From assembly GCA_903824185.1 (NCBI GenBank), contig CAIJVU010000051.1, forward strand, positions 17,894-81,893: DNA of 64,000 bases, read 5' to 3'. Below are positions 19,131 to 28,937 of this stretch, in pieces (position 1 is the stretch's first letter; each line of letters begins with the position of its first letter). The position numbers and the translations under genes were made by a program. The DNA is from an uncultured Hyphomicrobiales bacterium (GTDB lineage: Bacteria; Pseudomonadota; Alphaproteobacteria; Rhizobiales; Beijerinckiaceae). Below the pieces are notes generated by a model. That model was not told where the DNA came from. It did no database searches and saw only the letters and a program-made list of their open reading frames with translations.

Positions 19131-20087
19131 TCAAATGCGTTCGATGATTTTGTCGCCAAACAAACCTTGCGGTCTGAACAGCAAAAAGAACAGCGCGATA
19201 CAGTAAGCAAGCCAGCTTTCAATACCGCCCCCCACCAGCGGCCCCCAATAAAATTCACCAAGCTTTTCGCCAATGCCGATAATCAGCCCGCCAATGATCG
19301 CGCCGGGCACCGAGGTGAACCCACCTAAAATCAAAACAGGCAACGCTTTTAAAGCAATCACTTGCAAGCCGAAGGACACATCCGACCGCGCTCCCCACAT
19401 GATGCCGGTGACCAGCGCCACAATCCCTGCGGCAAACCAAACGATGACCCAGATCTGATTGAGCGAAATGCCGACCGAAAGCGCTGCTTTATGACTATCG
19501 GCAACAGCCCGCAACGCGCGTCCGATGCGTGTATATTGAAAAAACAAAGCCAAAGCGATGATCATGATCATCGCAATCACTGCGGCGGCGATATCAATTT
19601 TTTGCAGCTGGACAAACCCACCCAGCATTTTGAATTCCAAAGATCCTTTCGGCAAATAAAGCTGTTCTGAAATCATCTGTTTCGGATTGCCACCAAAAAT
19701 AAACTCGCCCAAACCGATCAGAAAATAGGTAATGCCGAAGGTCGCCATAAACAAAATAATATCAGGCTGATTAACAAGGGGCCGCAGCACCACCCGTTCG
19801 ATTGTCACAGCCAACACATACATAACAAGCAACGTGACGATCAGCGCGATGGGCGCCGGAAGGCCCATTTCATAAAGGCCCACCAAAGTCAGGCCTGCAA
19901 AGACCACCATAATGCCTTGGGCAAAATTGAACACGCCGGAGGCTTTGAAAATCAGCACGAAACCCAGTGCGATGAGTGCATACAAAACACCCGTGACAAA
20001 TCCTTCCCAGATTGTCTGCACCAACAAATCCGGCGCTGAGCCCATTTGCAAAAAGGGATCAATCAGGATTTTAAATAAAATATCCAT
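19131..20087 (-). CDS. livH: LIV-type ABC transporter permease LivH
   Basis: A 318-residue LivH permease, longer than the other two because of an N-terminal amphipathic stretch (residues 1-25). It has the conserved ALIALGFVLIFKASGVFNFAQG, the coupling loop IGRALRAVADSHKAALSVGI and the end LLFRPQGLFGDKIIERI. It lies 11 bases after livG and 15 bases before livM on the same strand. Confidence 0.93.
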   Translation of the reverse strand: MDILFKILIDPFLQMGSAPDLLVQTIWEGFVTGVLYALIALGFVLIFKASGVFNFAQGIMVVFAGLTLVGLYEMGLPAPIALIVTLLVMYVLAVTIERVVLRPLVNQPDIILFMATFGITYFLIGLGEFIFGGNPKQMISEQLYLPKGSLEFKMLGGFVQLQKIDIAAAVIAMIMIIALALFFQYTRIGRALRAVADSHKAALSVGISLNQIWVIVWFAAGIVALVTGIMWGARSDVSFGLQVIALKALPVLILGGFTSVPGAIIGGLIIGIGEKLGEFYWGPLVGGGIESWLAYCIALFFLLFRPQGLFGDKIIERI

Positions 20088-20098
20088 GGCCTGATCCT

Positions 20099-20896
20099 TT
20101 AATGCGCCACGCCGAGATAGGCTTTGATGACATCCTCATTCGCCTTCACGTCGTCTGGCGTCCCATCGGCCAGCTTGTGACCATATTCAAGCACCACCAC
20201 GCGATCGGATAAATCCATCACCACGCCCATATCATGTTCGATCAACGCAATGGTGGTTCCGTATTGCTGGTTCACATCAACAATAAAGCGCGACATGTCT
20301 TCTTTTTCTTCGAGATTCATACCGGCCATCGGCTCATCCAACAGCAACAGATCCGGCTCCATGGCCAAGGCGCGGCCCAATTCAACGCGCTTTTGCAAAC
20401 CATAAGGTAATTTGCCGACCGGCACTTTGCGGATGGCCTGAATTTCCAGAAAATCAATAATATCTTCCACAAATTCGCGGTGTTTGATCTCCTCATCCAT
20501 GGCTGGACCATGGCGCAGACATTGCCAGAAAAAATTGCGATGCATTTTCAGCGTACGACCGGCCATAATATTATCAAGCGTCGACATGCCCTTGAACAAA
20601 GCCACATTTTGAAAGGTGCGGGCAATACCTTGGCTGGCGGCAACCGAGGGACGCATGCGTGAACGCGTCAATCCTTTAAAGGTAATCTGTCCCTTTTGCG
20701 GATGATAAAAACCATTGATGACATTCAGCATGGAGGTTTTGCCCGCCCCATTCGGGCCGATAATGGCTCTGATTTCCCCTTTGCGAATATCAAAGGACAC
20801 ATCGGTGATGGCTTTCACGCCACCGAAAGATAAAGAGACATGATCAACCGCCAGCAACGTGTCCCCGCGTGCGATTTGGTGATAGGTCTGCATCAT
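20099..20896 (-). CDS. livG: LIV-type ABC transporter ATP-binding protein LivG
   Basis: A 265-residue ATPase with Walker A GPNGAGKTS, the LivG-specific GIARTFQNVALF, signature-region LPYGLQKRVELG and Walker B LLLLDEPMAGMNLEEKE. The start is taken at the ATG 20894-20896, which overlaps the stop of the acyl-CoA synthetase gene (ATGA) and follows AAGGAG. The coupling ties acid activation and uptake into one unit. Confidence 0.93.
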   Translation of the reverse strand: MMQTYHQIARGDTLLAVDHVSLSFGGVKAITDVSFDIRKGEIRAIIGPNGAGKTSMLNVINGFYHPQKGQITFKGLTRSRMRPSVAASQGIARTFQNVALFKGMSTLDNIMAGRTLKMHRNFFWQCLRHGPAMDEEIKHREFVEDIIDFLEIQAIRKVPVGKLPYGLQKRVELGRALAMEPDLLLLDEPMAGMNLEEKEDMSRFIVDVNQQYGTTIALIEHDMGVVMDLSDRVVVLEYGHKLADGTPDDVKANEDVIKAYLGVAH

Positions 20897-22938
20897 GCCG
20901 CCTTCTCCTTTGTTGCCAAAGGAAAGATCTCGCATTCCACGATTTTGACGCGCGCTGAAATGGCACCCTTGCGGCCGTCCTCAAAAATCACTTCGGTCGT
21001 GATATCGGCTTCTTGCGTGCCGTCATAAAGCGCCGTGATCAACGGCGCATAGCGTTCGGCAATAAAGCCGCGCCTGACTTTTTGCGTCCGCGTCAATTCG
21101 CCGTCATCGGCATCCAGCTCTTTGTGGAGAATCAAAAAGCGTTTGATTTGTGCACCCGCCATCATCGGCTCGTGCGACAAGATCCGGTTGGTGTCCTCGA
21201 CATGGTCGGCGATCATCGCATAGACATCCGGATGTCCTGCCAATTCCTGATAGGAGGCATAAGACACATTGTTGCGTTCCGCCCAATTACCGACAGCCGT
21301 TAAATCAATATTGATGAAGCAAGTGACATAATCATGCCCGTCCCCAAACAGCACGGCCTCTTTGATGTTGGGGAAAAATTTCAATTTGTTTTCGACATAT
21401 TTGGGCGGGAACAAAGCACCGGAGGTCAATTTGCCGACATCTTTCGCCCGATCAATAATTTTCAAATGGCCGGACTCAGGCTCAAAGAAACCGGCATCGC
21501 CTGTGCGAACAAAACCGTCCTCGGTCATGGTTTCATGGGTTTTTTCCGCATCACGGAAATAGCCCACAAACATGCCCGGCGATTTGAACAAGACCTCACC
21601 GCTCTCTGTCAGTTTCACCTCGACATGCGGCGCCAAAGGCCCAACTGTGTCAGCTCTGATTTCACCATCGGGTTGCACCGTGACATATAAGAAGGCTTCG
21701 GTTTGGCCATAAAGTTGTTTGAGATTGATCCCCAAGGACCGATAAAACGAAAACAATTCCGGCCCGATAGCTTCACCCGCCGTATATCCCACACGCACCC
21801 GCGTAAAACCCAAAACATTTTTCAAGGGGCCGTAGATTAAAATCTCCCCCAAAGCATAGAGAAGAGACCCTGAGAACGGCACGGATTGTCCATTGAGAAT
21901 TTTTTCACCATAGCGGCGGGCAATCTCAATGAATGTATGAAACAACCAGCGCTTGGGTCCGCTGGCATCTTCCATACGGATCATGACCCGCGTCAAAAGA
22001 TTTTCAAAAACCCTGGGCGGCGCAAAATAAAAGGTCGGACCAATTTCCCGCAAATCCTGTTCAACCGTGTCGGCACTTTCGGGACAGGCCATACAAAAGC
22101 CCGCGACAAGCCCTTGCGCATAATTCATATAATGATCGCCAACCCATGCCAGCGGCAAATAAGCCAGCACCTGATCATTTTCATTGAGCTTATCAAAAGC
22201 CACACTGTCACGGGCGGCGGCAATGCAACGTTCCGCTGACAGCATCACGCCTTTCGAGCGCCCAGTTGTGCCGGACGTGTATAAAATAACGGAAATTTCC
22301 GTTCCGCGTCCTGACAATATCATGTCGTCAAGCTGTTTGATCGTTTGCGGATCGCGGTCGAGATGTTCACGCCCGCCATCAATCAATTGGTCAATCGATA
22401 ACAGGCGCGGCTCGTCATAATCCCGCAGGCCCCGTCCCCAATCATAAAGAACCCATTGCAAATCCGGCAAACGATCCATGATTGAAAAGACTTTATCGAC
22501 TTGTTCCTGATCTTGTACCGCAGCCATTTTGACACCGGCATTTTCAAGAACAAAAATCATTTCCTCCGCAACTGAATCTGCATAGACAGGGACAGGTATG
22601 GCGCCCAGACATTGGGCGGCCATCATGGTCCAATATAATTTGGGACGATTGGCGCCGATCACCGCAATGGTGTCACCATGACGTAAACCACGATCATATA
22701 AGCCTTGCGCATAAGAACGCACGATCTCGGCCACATCCGACCATGTCCATGTCTGCCAAATGCCCAGATATTTATGGCGCAAAGCGGGGCGATCCCCGCG
22801 CAAAGCAGCATTACGCATCAGAAGTTGCGGAAATGTCTTCTCTTGCGACTGCAACGCGGCCACCCTCTCCCCGCAATCTCTGACGAGATCGGCGTGCTCC
22901 CAACCCTTACCAACCTTATAGAGGTTGCTGACCTTCAA
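20893..22938 (-). CDS. AMP-dependent acyl-CoA synthetase (long-chain FACL-type)
   Basis: A protein of up to 681 residues with the full ANL domain set. The phosphate loop YTSGTTGRSKGVML lies near residue 220, YGQTEA is the motif following the acyl pocket, and VRTGDAGFFEPESGHLKIIDRAKD carries the hinge. The long insert-bearing form resembles FadD15/ACSBG-type ligases that form acyl-CoA from long or aryl-alkyl acids with ATP. It is the first gene of the unit leading into livG. The N-terminus is uncertain: the longest frame starts at a TTG (22936-22938) without a strong site, and the first in-frame ATG is about 40 residues in, inside conserved sequence. An upstream in-frame stop limits any further extension. 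Confidence 0.9.
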   Translation of the reverse strand: MKVSNLYKVGKGWEHADLVRDCGERVAALQSQEKTFPQLLMRNAALRGDRPALRHKYLGIWQTWTWSDVAEIVRSYAQGLYDRGLRHGDTIAVIGANRPKLYWTMMAAQCLGAIPVPVYADSVAEEMIFVLENAGVKMAAVQDQEQVDKVFSIMDRLPDLQWVLYDWGRGLRDYDEPRLLSIDQLIDGGREHLDRDPQTIKQLDDMILSGRGTEISVILYTSGTTGRSKGVMLSAERCIAAARDSVAFDKLNENDQVLAYLPLAWVGDHYMNYAQGLVAGFCMACPESADTVEQDLREIGPTFYFAPPRVFENLLTRVMIRMEDASGPKRWLFHTFIEIARRYGEKILNGQSVPFSGSLLYALGEILIYGPLKNVLGFTRVRVGYTAGEAIGPELFSFYRSLGINLKQLYGQTEAFLYVTVQPDGEIRADTVGPLAPHVEVKLTESGEVLFKSPGMFVGYFRDAEKTHETMTEDGFVRTGDAGFFEPESGHLKIIDRAKDVGKLTSGALFPPKYVENKLKFFPNIKEAVLFGDGHDYVTCFINIDLTAVGNWAERNNVSYASYQELAGHPDVYAMIADHVEDTNRILSHEPMMAGAQIKRFLILHKELDADDGELTRTQKVRRGFIAERYAPLITALYDGTQEADITTEVIFEDGRKGAISARVKIVECEIFPLATKEKAA

Positions 22939-23083
22939 CAGGTTCTTGTGCCGATCAGCACTACGCCCGATCCAGCAGGTTCATTTAAGGGAGAAGCGCG
23001 TTTGAAAACAACCAACACCTTTGGCGTAGAGAAGGCGCGATCCGTCGCTTAGACGTGGCGCGTTTTACTGCATTGCACAATAT

Positions 23084-26000
23084 TTATTCCGCAGCCACAG
23101 CCTGTGCCACATCATCGGTCTTGATCGAATGATAGGCTGCAAGCAGGTCATCACGCTGTTTTGTCATCTTTTCCACATTCCGCATTTTGACATGGCCATA
23201 GCCGCGCACCTGCATCGGCAGGGTTGCAATCTCCACGGCCAGAACATGATGCGCTGCATCAAGCTTGGTGATGATGGTGTCCATCATGGCGCAATAATCG
23301 CGGATCAGCTGCCGCTCCATACGCCGCTCTTGCGTATAGCCGAAAATATCCAAGGGCGTCGCCCGCAAAAAGCGCAACGCGGCAAGCCCTTGAAAGGCCC
23401 ATAACATGCGTGGGCCATAAACCGATTTCACGGGATGGCCTTGGGCATCCACTTTCCCCATCAGCGGAGGCGCCAGATGGAATTCAATTTTTTGCGGATT
23501 TTCAAATTGCTGGGCGAGCTGCTTTTTAAACCGCCCATCGGTATAAAGGCGCGCCACCTCATATTCATCTTTAATCGCCATCAATTTGAACAAGGCACGG
23601 GCCACAGCCTCGGTTAACGCCGTTTGTCCGGGCACCGCTTTTTCTTCTGCGGCGCGTATTTTCTCCACAAAGCGCCTATAGCGCTTGGCATAAGAATGCG
23701 ACTGATAGCGGACCAATTCCTTATGTCGGTGATCCACCAGATCCTGCAACGTGGCAGGGCCGGACAGATCCACAGTCTTTTGGTGCGGTTCAATGAGCGA
23801 TGCAATTTTTTCGGGATCATGTACGGCGATACGACCCCATGCAAAGGCCGCAAGATTCATCTGCACCGCTTCCCCGTTCAATGTGATGGCCTGTTCGATG
23901 GACGCGGCAGAGAGCGGTATCTTGCCGAGCTGGAAGGCATAGCCAAGCATGAACATATTAGCGGCAATCGCATTGCCCAATAAACGGGTGGCTATTTTGC
24001 TGGCATCGATAAAGGCGACACCATCTGAGCCCGCAGCTTCCCGCAATGCTTTTTTAATCCGTTCCGACCCCAGATTGTAATCGGGCTGACGGGTGAAATC
24101 ACCGGGCATCACCTCCTGAATATTGGCCACAATAAAACTGCCCCCCGGCTTCACACCGGCCAGAACTTTCCGGCTTCCGGTGACCACAAGATCACAGCCC
24201 AGCACCAAATCGGCTTCCCCAGCCGATACACGAATGGCATGAATATCCTCGGGCTTGGGCGCAAGACGCACATGGCTGAAAACAGCCCCGCCTTTTTGCG
24301 CAAGGCCAGCCATGTCGATCATGCCGCAGCCTTTGCCTTCGAGATAGGCGGCCATGCCCAAAATGGCCCCGATGGTCACAACGCCCGTGCCGCCCACACC
24401 CGTGACAATGATGCCGTAATTACGATCCAATGCAGGCCAGTGCGGATCAGGGATCGTTTGCACAAGCGCTTGATCGCGCACCGGTGCCGCTTTACGGATT
24501 TGCGCGCCATGCACCGTGACGAAAGATGGACAAAATCCGTCAAGGCATGAAAAATCCTTGTTGCAATTGGATTGATCAATCACCCGCTTGCGGCCAAATT
24601 CCGTTTCCTGCGGCTGGATCGATACGCAATTGGATTTGACCCCGCAATCGCCACAGCCCTCGCAAACAAGCGTATTGATGAAAACGCGTTTGTCGGGTTC
24701 GGGCATCAAGCCTCTTTTGCGGCGACGCCGTTTTTCCGCAGCACAGGTTTGATCATAAATCAGCACGCTCACGCCAGGCTTTTGCGCCAGCGTTCTTTGC
24801 ACATGATCAAGCTCGGAGCGGTGATGGCGGGTCAAGCCTTTCGGCCAGTCGATCGAGGCTGCATATTTGTCAGGCTCATCCGACACCAGCATGATATGTT
24901 CGACGCCTTCCGCTGCCACCTGCCGTGCGATCATATCAACCGTCAAACCGCCCTCATGATGCTGGCCGCCTGTCATCGCCACCGCATCATTGAACAAGAT
25001 TTTATAGGTCATATGCGCTTTGGCTGCGACCGCATAACGAATGGCCAAAACACCGGAATGGTTATAGGTGCCATCGCCCAAATTCTGGAAGATGTGGTCA
25101 CGGGTCGAAAACGGCGCTTCCCCTACCCAATTGGCGCCCTCGCCCCCCATTTGGGTAAAGCCCTCTGTGGCACGGTCCATCCATTGCGACATGTAATGGC
25201 ACCCGATACCCGCATAAGCCCGCATGCCCTCAGGCACTTTGGTCGAGGAATTATGCGGACAGCCCGAGCAAAAATGCGGCACACGGCCACCAACCTCTTC
25301 AATCTGCAGCAAATGGGCTTGCAATTGTTTGAGGCGGGCCAAACGGCCATGCAAGTCATCACTGTCGTGATAGCGCAAGACCCGTTCACCAATGGCAATG
25401 GCGATATCATTGGGATCAAGTGCGCCTTTCACCGGAAACAGCCAACGACCTTGCTCGTCTTTTTTTCCGATACAAACCGGTTGGTTGGCACTGCCGTAAA
25501 GCTCTTCGCGCAATTGCACTTCCACCAAGGACCGCTTTTCCTCGACGACGATCACCAGCTCCAGACCTTTGACAAAGGCTTTCAGGCCTTCGGGTTCAAG
25601 GGGCCACGGACAGCCAATTTTATAAAGCCTGATGCCGATCTCATTGGCGCGCTGTTCATCAATGCCGAGATCATTTAGCGCCTGTCTGACATCCAGATAG
25701 CTTTTGCCCAAAGTGATGATGCCGATCCGCGGCTGCTGGCCACCGGAAAAAATGATCCTGTTGAGCGGATTGGCGCGCAAAAAAGCCAAGACCGCATCGC
25801 GTTTGTAATCTTGCAAACGCTCTTCCATCGCAAGAATGCCATCCCGCGGGCGGATATTCAAACCACCTTCCGGCATGATAAAATCATCAGGCAGGGTAAT
25901 CCGTACCCGATCAAGCGAACCATCCACAACGGCTGTTGATTCAACCGTGTCCTTCACCCCTTTGAGCGCGGTCCATGTGCCGGTAAATCGGCTCATGGCA

Positions 26001-26581
26001 TAGCCATATAATCCATAATCCAATATTTCCTGCACACCGGCCGGATTGAGGATCGGCATCATGACATCGACAAAGGTGAATTCGGATTGATGGGCGGTTG
26101 TCGAGCTTTCCGCGGTATGATCATCCCCCATCAAAGCGAGAACACCACCCCAAGGCGATGTCCCCGCCATATTGGCATGGCGAAACACATCGCCGGAGCG
26201 ATCCACACCCGGGCCCTTGCCGTACCACAGCGCAAACACACCGTCATAGCGACCCTCGCCGCGCATTTCGGCTTGCTGGCTACCCCAACACGCCGTGGCC
26301 GCCAGTTCTTCGTTGATACCGGGGGTGAAATGAATGGGCGCTGCGGCCAAGGCCTTTTTGTTTTTTTCCAATTGCTGATCAAGCGCCCCGAGCGGAGAGC
26401 CCCGATAGCCGGAAATAAAGCCAGCCGTTTTTTTCCCCGCGCGTTGATCGCGGGCATGCTGCATCAACAACATTCGGATGACCGCCTGCGTGCCGGTCAT
26501 AAAAACATGGTCTTTGCGCAGATCATATTTGTCGGACAAAGAGACGCTGCGGGCAAAATCGGATTGGCGTAGATCGTCCAT
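23084..26581 (-). CDS. Fused indolepyruvate ferredoxin oxidoreductase family protein
   Basis: A 1165-residue single-chain 2-oxoacid:acceptor oxidoreductase joining IorA- and IorB-like parts. The N-terminal pyrimidine-binding part (SGYRGSPLGALDQQL) is followed by a thiamine-diphosphate region around GDGTYNHSG and NDAVAMTGGQ. A cysteine-rich stretch near residues 640-690 (CEGCGDCGVKSNC, then NCNKDFSCLDGFCPSF) can hold iron-sulfur clusters. The gamma domain (GVGGTGVVTIGAIL) lies around 720-900, and a C-terminal domain of about 200 residues closes the chain. Such enzymes oxidatively decarboxylate aryl- or branched 2-oxoacids to acyl-CoA. The ATG at 26581 follows GGGAGG. The next minus-strand gene is the acyl-CoA synthetase, 145 bases on. 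Confidence 0.92.
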   Translation of the reverse strand: MDDLRQSDFARSVSLSDKYDLRKDHVFMTGTQAVIRMLLMQHARDQRAGKKTAGFISGYRGSPLGALDQQLEKNKKALAAAPIHFTPGINEELAATACWGSQQAEMRGEGRYDGVFALWYGKGPGVDRSGDVFRHANMAGTSPWGGVLALMGDDHTAESSTTAHQSEFTFVDVMMPILNPAGVQEILDYGLYGYAMSRFTGTWTALKGVKDTVESTAVVDGSLDRVRITLPDDFIMPEGGLNIRPRDGILAMEERLQDYKRDAVLAFLRANPLNRIIFSGGQQPRIGIITLGKSYLDVRQALNDLGIDEQRANEIGIRLYKIGCPWPLEPEGLKAFVKGLELVIVVEEKRSLVEVQLREELYGSANQPVCIGKKDEQGRWLFPVKGALDPNDIAIAIGERVLRYHDSDDLHGRLARLKQLQAHLLQIEEVGGRVPHFCSGCPHNSSTKVPEGMRAYAGIGCHYMSQWMDRATEGFTQMGGEGANWVGEAPFSTRDHIFQNLGDGTYNHSGVLAIRYAVAAKAHMTYKILFNDAVAMTGGQHHEGGLTVDMIARQVAAEGVEHIMLVSDEPDKYAASIDWPKGLTRHHRSELDHVQRTLAQKPGVSVLIYDQTCAAEKRRRRKRGLMPEPDKRVFINTLVCEGCGDCGVKSNCVSIQPQETEFGRKRVIDQSNCNKDFSCLDGFCPSFVTVHGAQIRKAAPVRDQALVQTIPDPHWPALDRNYGIIVTGVGGTGVVTIGAILGMAAYLEGKGCGMIDMAGLAQKGGAVFSHVRLAPKPEDIHAIRVSAGEADLVLGCDLVVTGSRKVLAGVKPGGSFIVANIQEVMPGDFTRQPDYNLGSERIKKALREAAGSDGVAFIDASKIATRLLGNAIAANMFMLGYAFQLGKIPLSAASIEQAITLNGEAVQMNLAAFAWGRIAVHDPEKIASLIEPHQKTVDLSGPATLQDLVDHRHKELVRYQSHSYAKRYRRFVEKIRAAEEKAVPGQTALTEAVARALFKLMAIKDEYEVARLYTDGRFKKQLAQQFENPQKIEFHLAPPLMGKVDAQGHPVKSVYGPRMLWAFQGLAALRFLRATPLDIFGYTQERRMERQLIRDYCAMMDTIITKLDAAHHVLAVEIATLPMQVRGYGHVKMRNVEKMTKQRDDLLAAYHSIKTDDVAQAVAAE

Positions 26582-26702
26582 CGTCAGACCTCCCGAGGAT
26601 CATGGCCAGAACAGGCCAAGCTGGCTTTGCGCCTTGGTTTATTATGACACGGCAAAACGACATCCACAAAAGCGAAAAGGTATCAGGAATCCGGCCCGTC
26701 AA

Positions 26703-26725
26703 TTATGTCAGCAATGCTGACATAA
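26703..26725. promoter_or_regulatory. Perfect 23-bp palindrome in a divergent intergenic region
   Basis: Arms TTATGTCAGCA and TGCTGACATAA flank a single central A. It sits 122 bases upstream of the oxidoreductase start and 85 bases upstream of the DUF1007 gene. The size and symmetry fit an operator for a dimeric regulator. Because the right-hand operon is a metal permease set, a metal-responsive regulator is plausible, but no known consensus is matched with confidence. Confidence 0.5.
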
Positions 26726-26809
26726 CAATTCCATGCCGTCAACACCATGCTTCAGCCATAATTTTTAGCGTATATAGAAGACACAGTCTCAACACCCCCT
26801 GATTCGTCG

Positions 26810-27487
26810 ATGGCCGATAGCGAGCATGGCATGCCGTGGAACTTTCAAAAATTGTGTTTTATCTGGCTGATCATGGCCGCTTTATTCGGATCGGTCACAG
26901 ATGTTCAGGCCCATCCGCATGTCTGGGTCAAAGCCCAAAGCGAGGTTCTCTTTAACAGCGAGGGTGCCGTCAGCGGCCTGCGCCATCACTGGCAGTTTGA
27001 CGAGGCCTATTCCTCTTATGCCGTGCAGGGCCTGCCAACGGACAAACAGGGGCGCATTTCCAGCGAAACGCTGGCACCTCTTGCTGAAGAAAACACCACA
27101 TCACTGGTGGAGTTCGACTATTTCAGTCGCGTCCGCATTGACGGAAAAGTGCAGGCTTTTGGCAAGCCCTTTGATTATACGATGCGTTATGAAAACGGGG
27201 TTCTCTCCCTTCATTTCACCCTCCCCCTCAAAAACCCCGTCAAATTGCATCGTTCGACAGTGTTCGAATTATATGACCCCACCTATTTCGTGGCCTTTGT
27301 TTTTGTGGAGGGCGACAAAGCCGTTCAGGTTTCAGGCGGGCCGAATGGCTGTCTTGTCAACCTCACACGCCCGAAAACAGACATTCCTGCCGGACAAAGC
27401 CTGAGTGAAACCGTCTTCCAAACTCTTTCCGCGCAATCCGATTTCAACGCCCAATTGACCAATCGCGCCTTGATTGCCTGCCCCTGA
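26810..27487 (+). CDS. DUF1007 family periplasmic protein
   Basis: A 225-residue exported protein. A hydrophobic leader (residues about 10-34, ending DVQA) precedes HPHVWVKAQSEVLF, the characteristic DUF1007 opening with its HPHVW motif that could bind metal. The rest is beta-rich (FDYFSRVRIDGK, LSLHFTLPL, FELYDPTYFVAFVF). Relatives are nearly always beside NicO/RcnA-type permeases, as here with a 44-base gap, and are presumed periplasmic partners in nickel/cobalt or zinc traffic. The start is the ATG at 26810; a second ATG seven codons later (26831) is possible. Neither has a strong ribosome site. Confidence 0.85.
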   Translation: MADSEHGMPWNFQKLCFIWLIMAALFGSVTDVQAHPHVWVKAQSEVLFNSEGAVSGLRHHWQFDEAYSSYAVQGLPTDKQGRISSETLAPLAEENTTSLVEFDYFSRVRIDGKVQAFGKPFDYTMRYENGVLSLHFTLPLKNPVKLHRSTVFELYDPTYFVAFVFVEGDKAVQVSGGPNGCLVNLTRPKTDIPAGQSLSETVFQTLSAQSDFNAQLTNRALIACP

Positions 27488-27531
27488 AATAGGGCCTCTA
27501 TCTGCCTCTGATCGAAATGAAAGTCTTGTGA

Positions 27532-28569
27532 ATGCTTATCTCCCCTCTTTCCAAAACACATGTCTTGTTGCAACGCCTGCTGGTGATGGTCCTGGCGCTG
27601 CTGGTCATCGGCGCCCTGCTTTATGGAGCCATCACTTTACTGGGCGCAGACAGCACCCCTCAACCCGCAGGCCGGCATCCCTTTGGCACCGGAATTACGG
27701 AATCGGGTGGTGCCTCCCATGGTGTGTTGGGCCTGATCAGCGATTGGCAGAGCCTCTTTTCCTATCAGATCACCGCAACGCTGAAAGAGGTTGCCCATAA
27801 CCCACAAGCCACGGTCTGGCTGCTGGTTTTAAGCTTTATCTATGGGGTTGTGCATGCCGCCGGACCCGGCCATGGCAAAGCCGTGATTGCGGCTTATATT
27901 CTCGCCAGCGAGCGCGCCCTCCAACGCGGTCTCGTTATGGCGATTGCCGCGGCCCTGCTGCAAGCATTGGTAGCCATTTTGCTTGTGACAATTCTGGCCG
28001 TTGTCTTGCGCGTCACCTCTTCCAGCATGACCTTGATGGCCAATCACATCGAGCGGTTAAGCTTTTTCGCGGTTGCCGCCGTTGGGCTCGCATTGCTTTG
28101 GAAAAAAAGCGGGCATTTCCTTGCCCTGCTCCCTGCTCAAAAAAATGACACGGCGCATGGAATGACCCCAAGCCACAGTCATAGCCACAGCCACGCCCAT
28201 GCTGGCGACGAGGCCTGCTGCCACAATCATGCCCCGATGGCCGATGACAGTGCCTCGATGCGGGATATGGGCATGGCGGTTTTTGCAGCCGGTATCAGGC
28301 CCTGCTCTGGCGCCATTCTGGTTTTGGTGTTTGCCTTGTCGCAAAAAATGCTACCGCTCGGCATCATCGCCGCTCTGGTCATGGCGGCAGGCACAGCACT
28401 AACAACCGGTGGTCTGGCGATCATGGCCGTGCTGGCAAAAAACATGGCCATGAAATGGGGCGGGGGCATTGATACGCCCCAGAGCGCCCTTTTGTTGCGC
28501 GGCATTGAAATTCTTGCCGCAGCCCTTGTCAGCCTCTTGGGCCTGACGCTCCTGATCAACGCCCCTTAA
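27532..28569 (+). CDS. Nickel/cobalt transporter of the NicO (RcnA-like) family
   Basis: A 345-residue membrane protein. After a first span and a periplasmic loop come VVHAAGPGHGKAVIAAYIL, with the family's His/Asp-type metal motif, and a cytoplasmic His-rich loop (SHSHSHSHAHAG, then CCHNH) around residues 210-235. GIRPCSGAILVLVFAL follows, the second conserved block. It is probably an inner-membrane transporter for Co or Ni; direction cannot be told from sequence, since RcnA exports while other NicO proteins import. Its 3' end overlaps the convergent nitrile-hydratase accessory gene by three bases. The cobalt-type nitrile hydratase next door favours a cobalt role. Confidence 0.88.
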   Translation: MLISPLSKTHVLLQRLLVMVLALLVIGALLYGAITLLGADSTPQPAGRHPFGTGITESGGASHGVLGLISDWQSLFSYQITATLKEVAHNPQATVWLLVLSFIYGVVHAAGPGHGKAVIAAYILASERALQRGLVMAIAAALLQALVAILLVTILAVVLRVTSSSMTLMANHIERLSFFAVAAVGLALLWKKSGHFLALLPAQKNDTAHGMTPSHSHSHSHAHAGDEACCHNHAPMADDSASMRDMGMAVFAAGIRPCSGAILVLVFALSQKMLPLGIIAALVMAAGTALTTGGLAIMAVLAKNMAMKWGGGIDTPQSALLLRGIEILAAALVSLLGLTLLINAP

Positions 28570-28937
28570 AGACCGGGATCATTCTCCAGCACAATGGGTT
28601 GACCATGGGGCGTGGCATGCGCGGCGCGTTGCCATGCCTCTTGCAATTCGTGCAAGCCTTGTTCTGTGATGGCCCCTTTGCCGATCACAAGTTGTTCAAG
28701 CGCATTGAGCCAATGCGTATAATAGGTCTCGCCCGTATCCGGATCGCCTTGGGCCTGCGCTAATTTGATTTCATGCGACAAAGCCGCAGCCCATTCCGGC
28801 CAGGTGAACAGGCCCTGTTGATGGGCCGCCACCGCCATGGCAAAGGCTTGCGCCTCCCAAGGCTCGCGAAAGACCGGCCCTTCGACATCGCAAGGCAAAT
28901 CCGGCACGTGCTGCAATACATCCTGATGGATCGTCAT
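28566..28937 (-). CDS. Nitrile hydratase accessory/activator protein (P14K-like)
   Basis: A 123-residue protein matching the small activator of cobalt-type nitrile hydratases: PVFREPWEAQAFAMAVAAHQQGLFTWPEWAAALS, then GDPDTGETYYTHWLNALEQLV. This fold resembles the N-terminal half of the beta subunit, and the protein is thought to load cobalt by subunit swapping. The start at 28937 overlaps the beta-subunit stop (ATGA); a longer reading would extend into the beta gene. Its stop codon overlaps that of the convergent NicO permease, so there is no room for a terminator. Confidence 0.88.
   Translation of the reverse strand: MTIHQDVLQHVPDLPCDVEGPVFREPWEAQAFAMAVAAHQQGLFTWPEWAAALSHEIKLAQAQGDPDTGETYYTHWLNALEQLVIGKGAITEQGLHELQEAWQRAAHATPHGQPIVLENDPGL

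Noticed and set aside
24572..25678. Open frame of 368 codons on the plus strand
   Set aside because: Antisense to the oxidoreductase gene; a by-product of codon bias.
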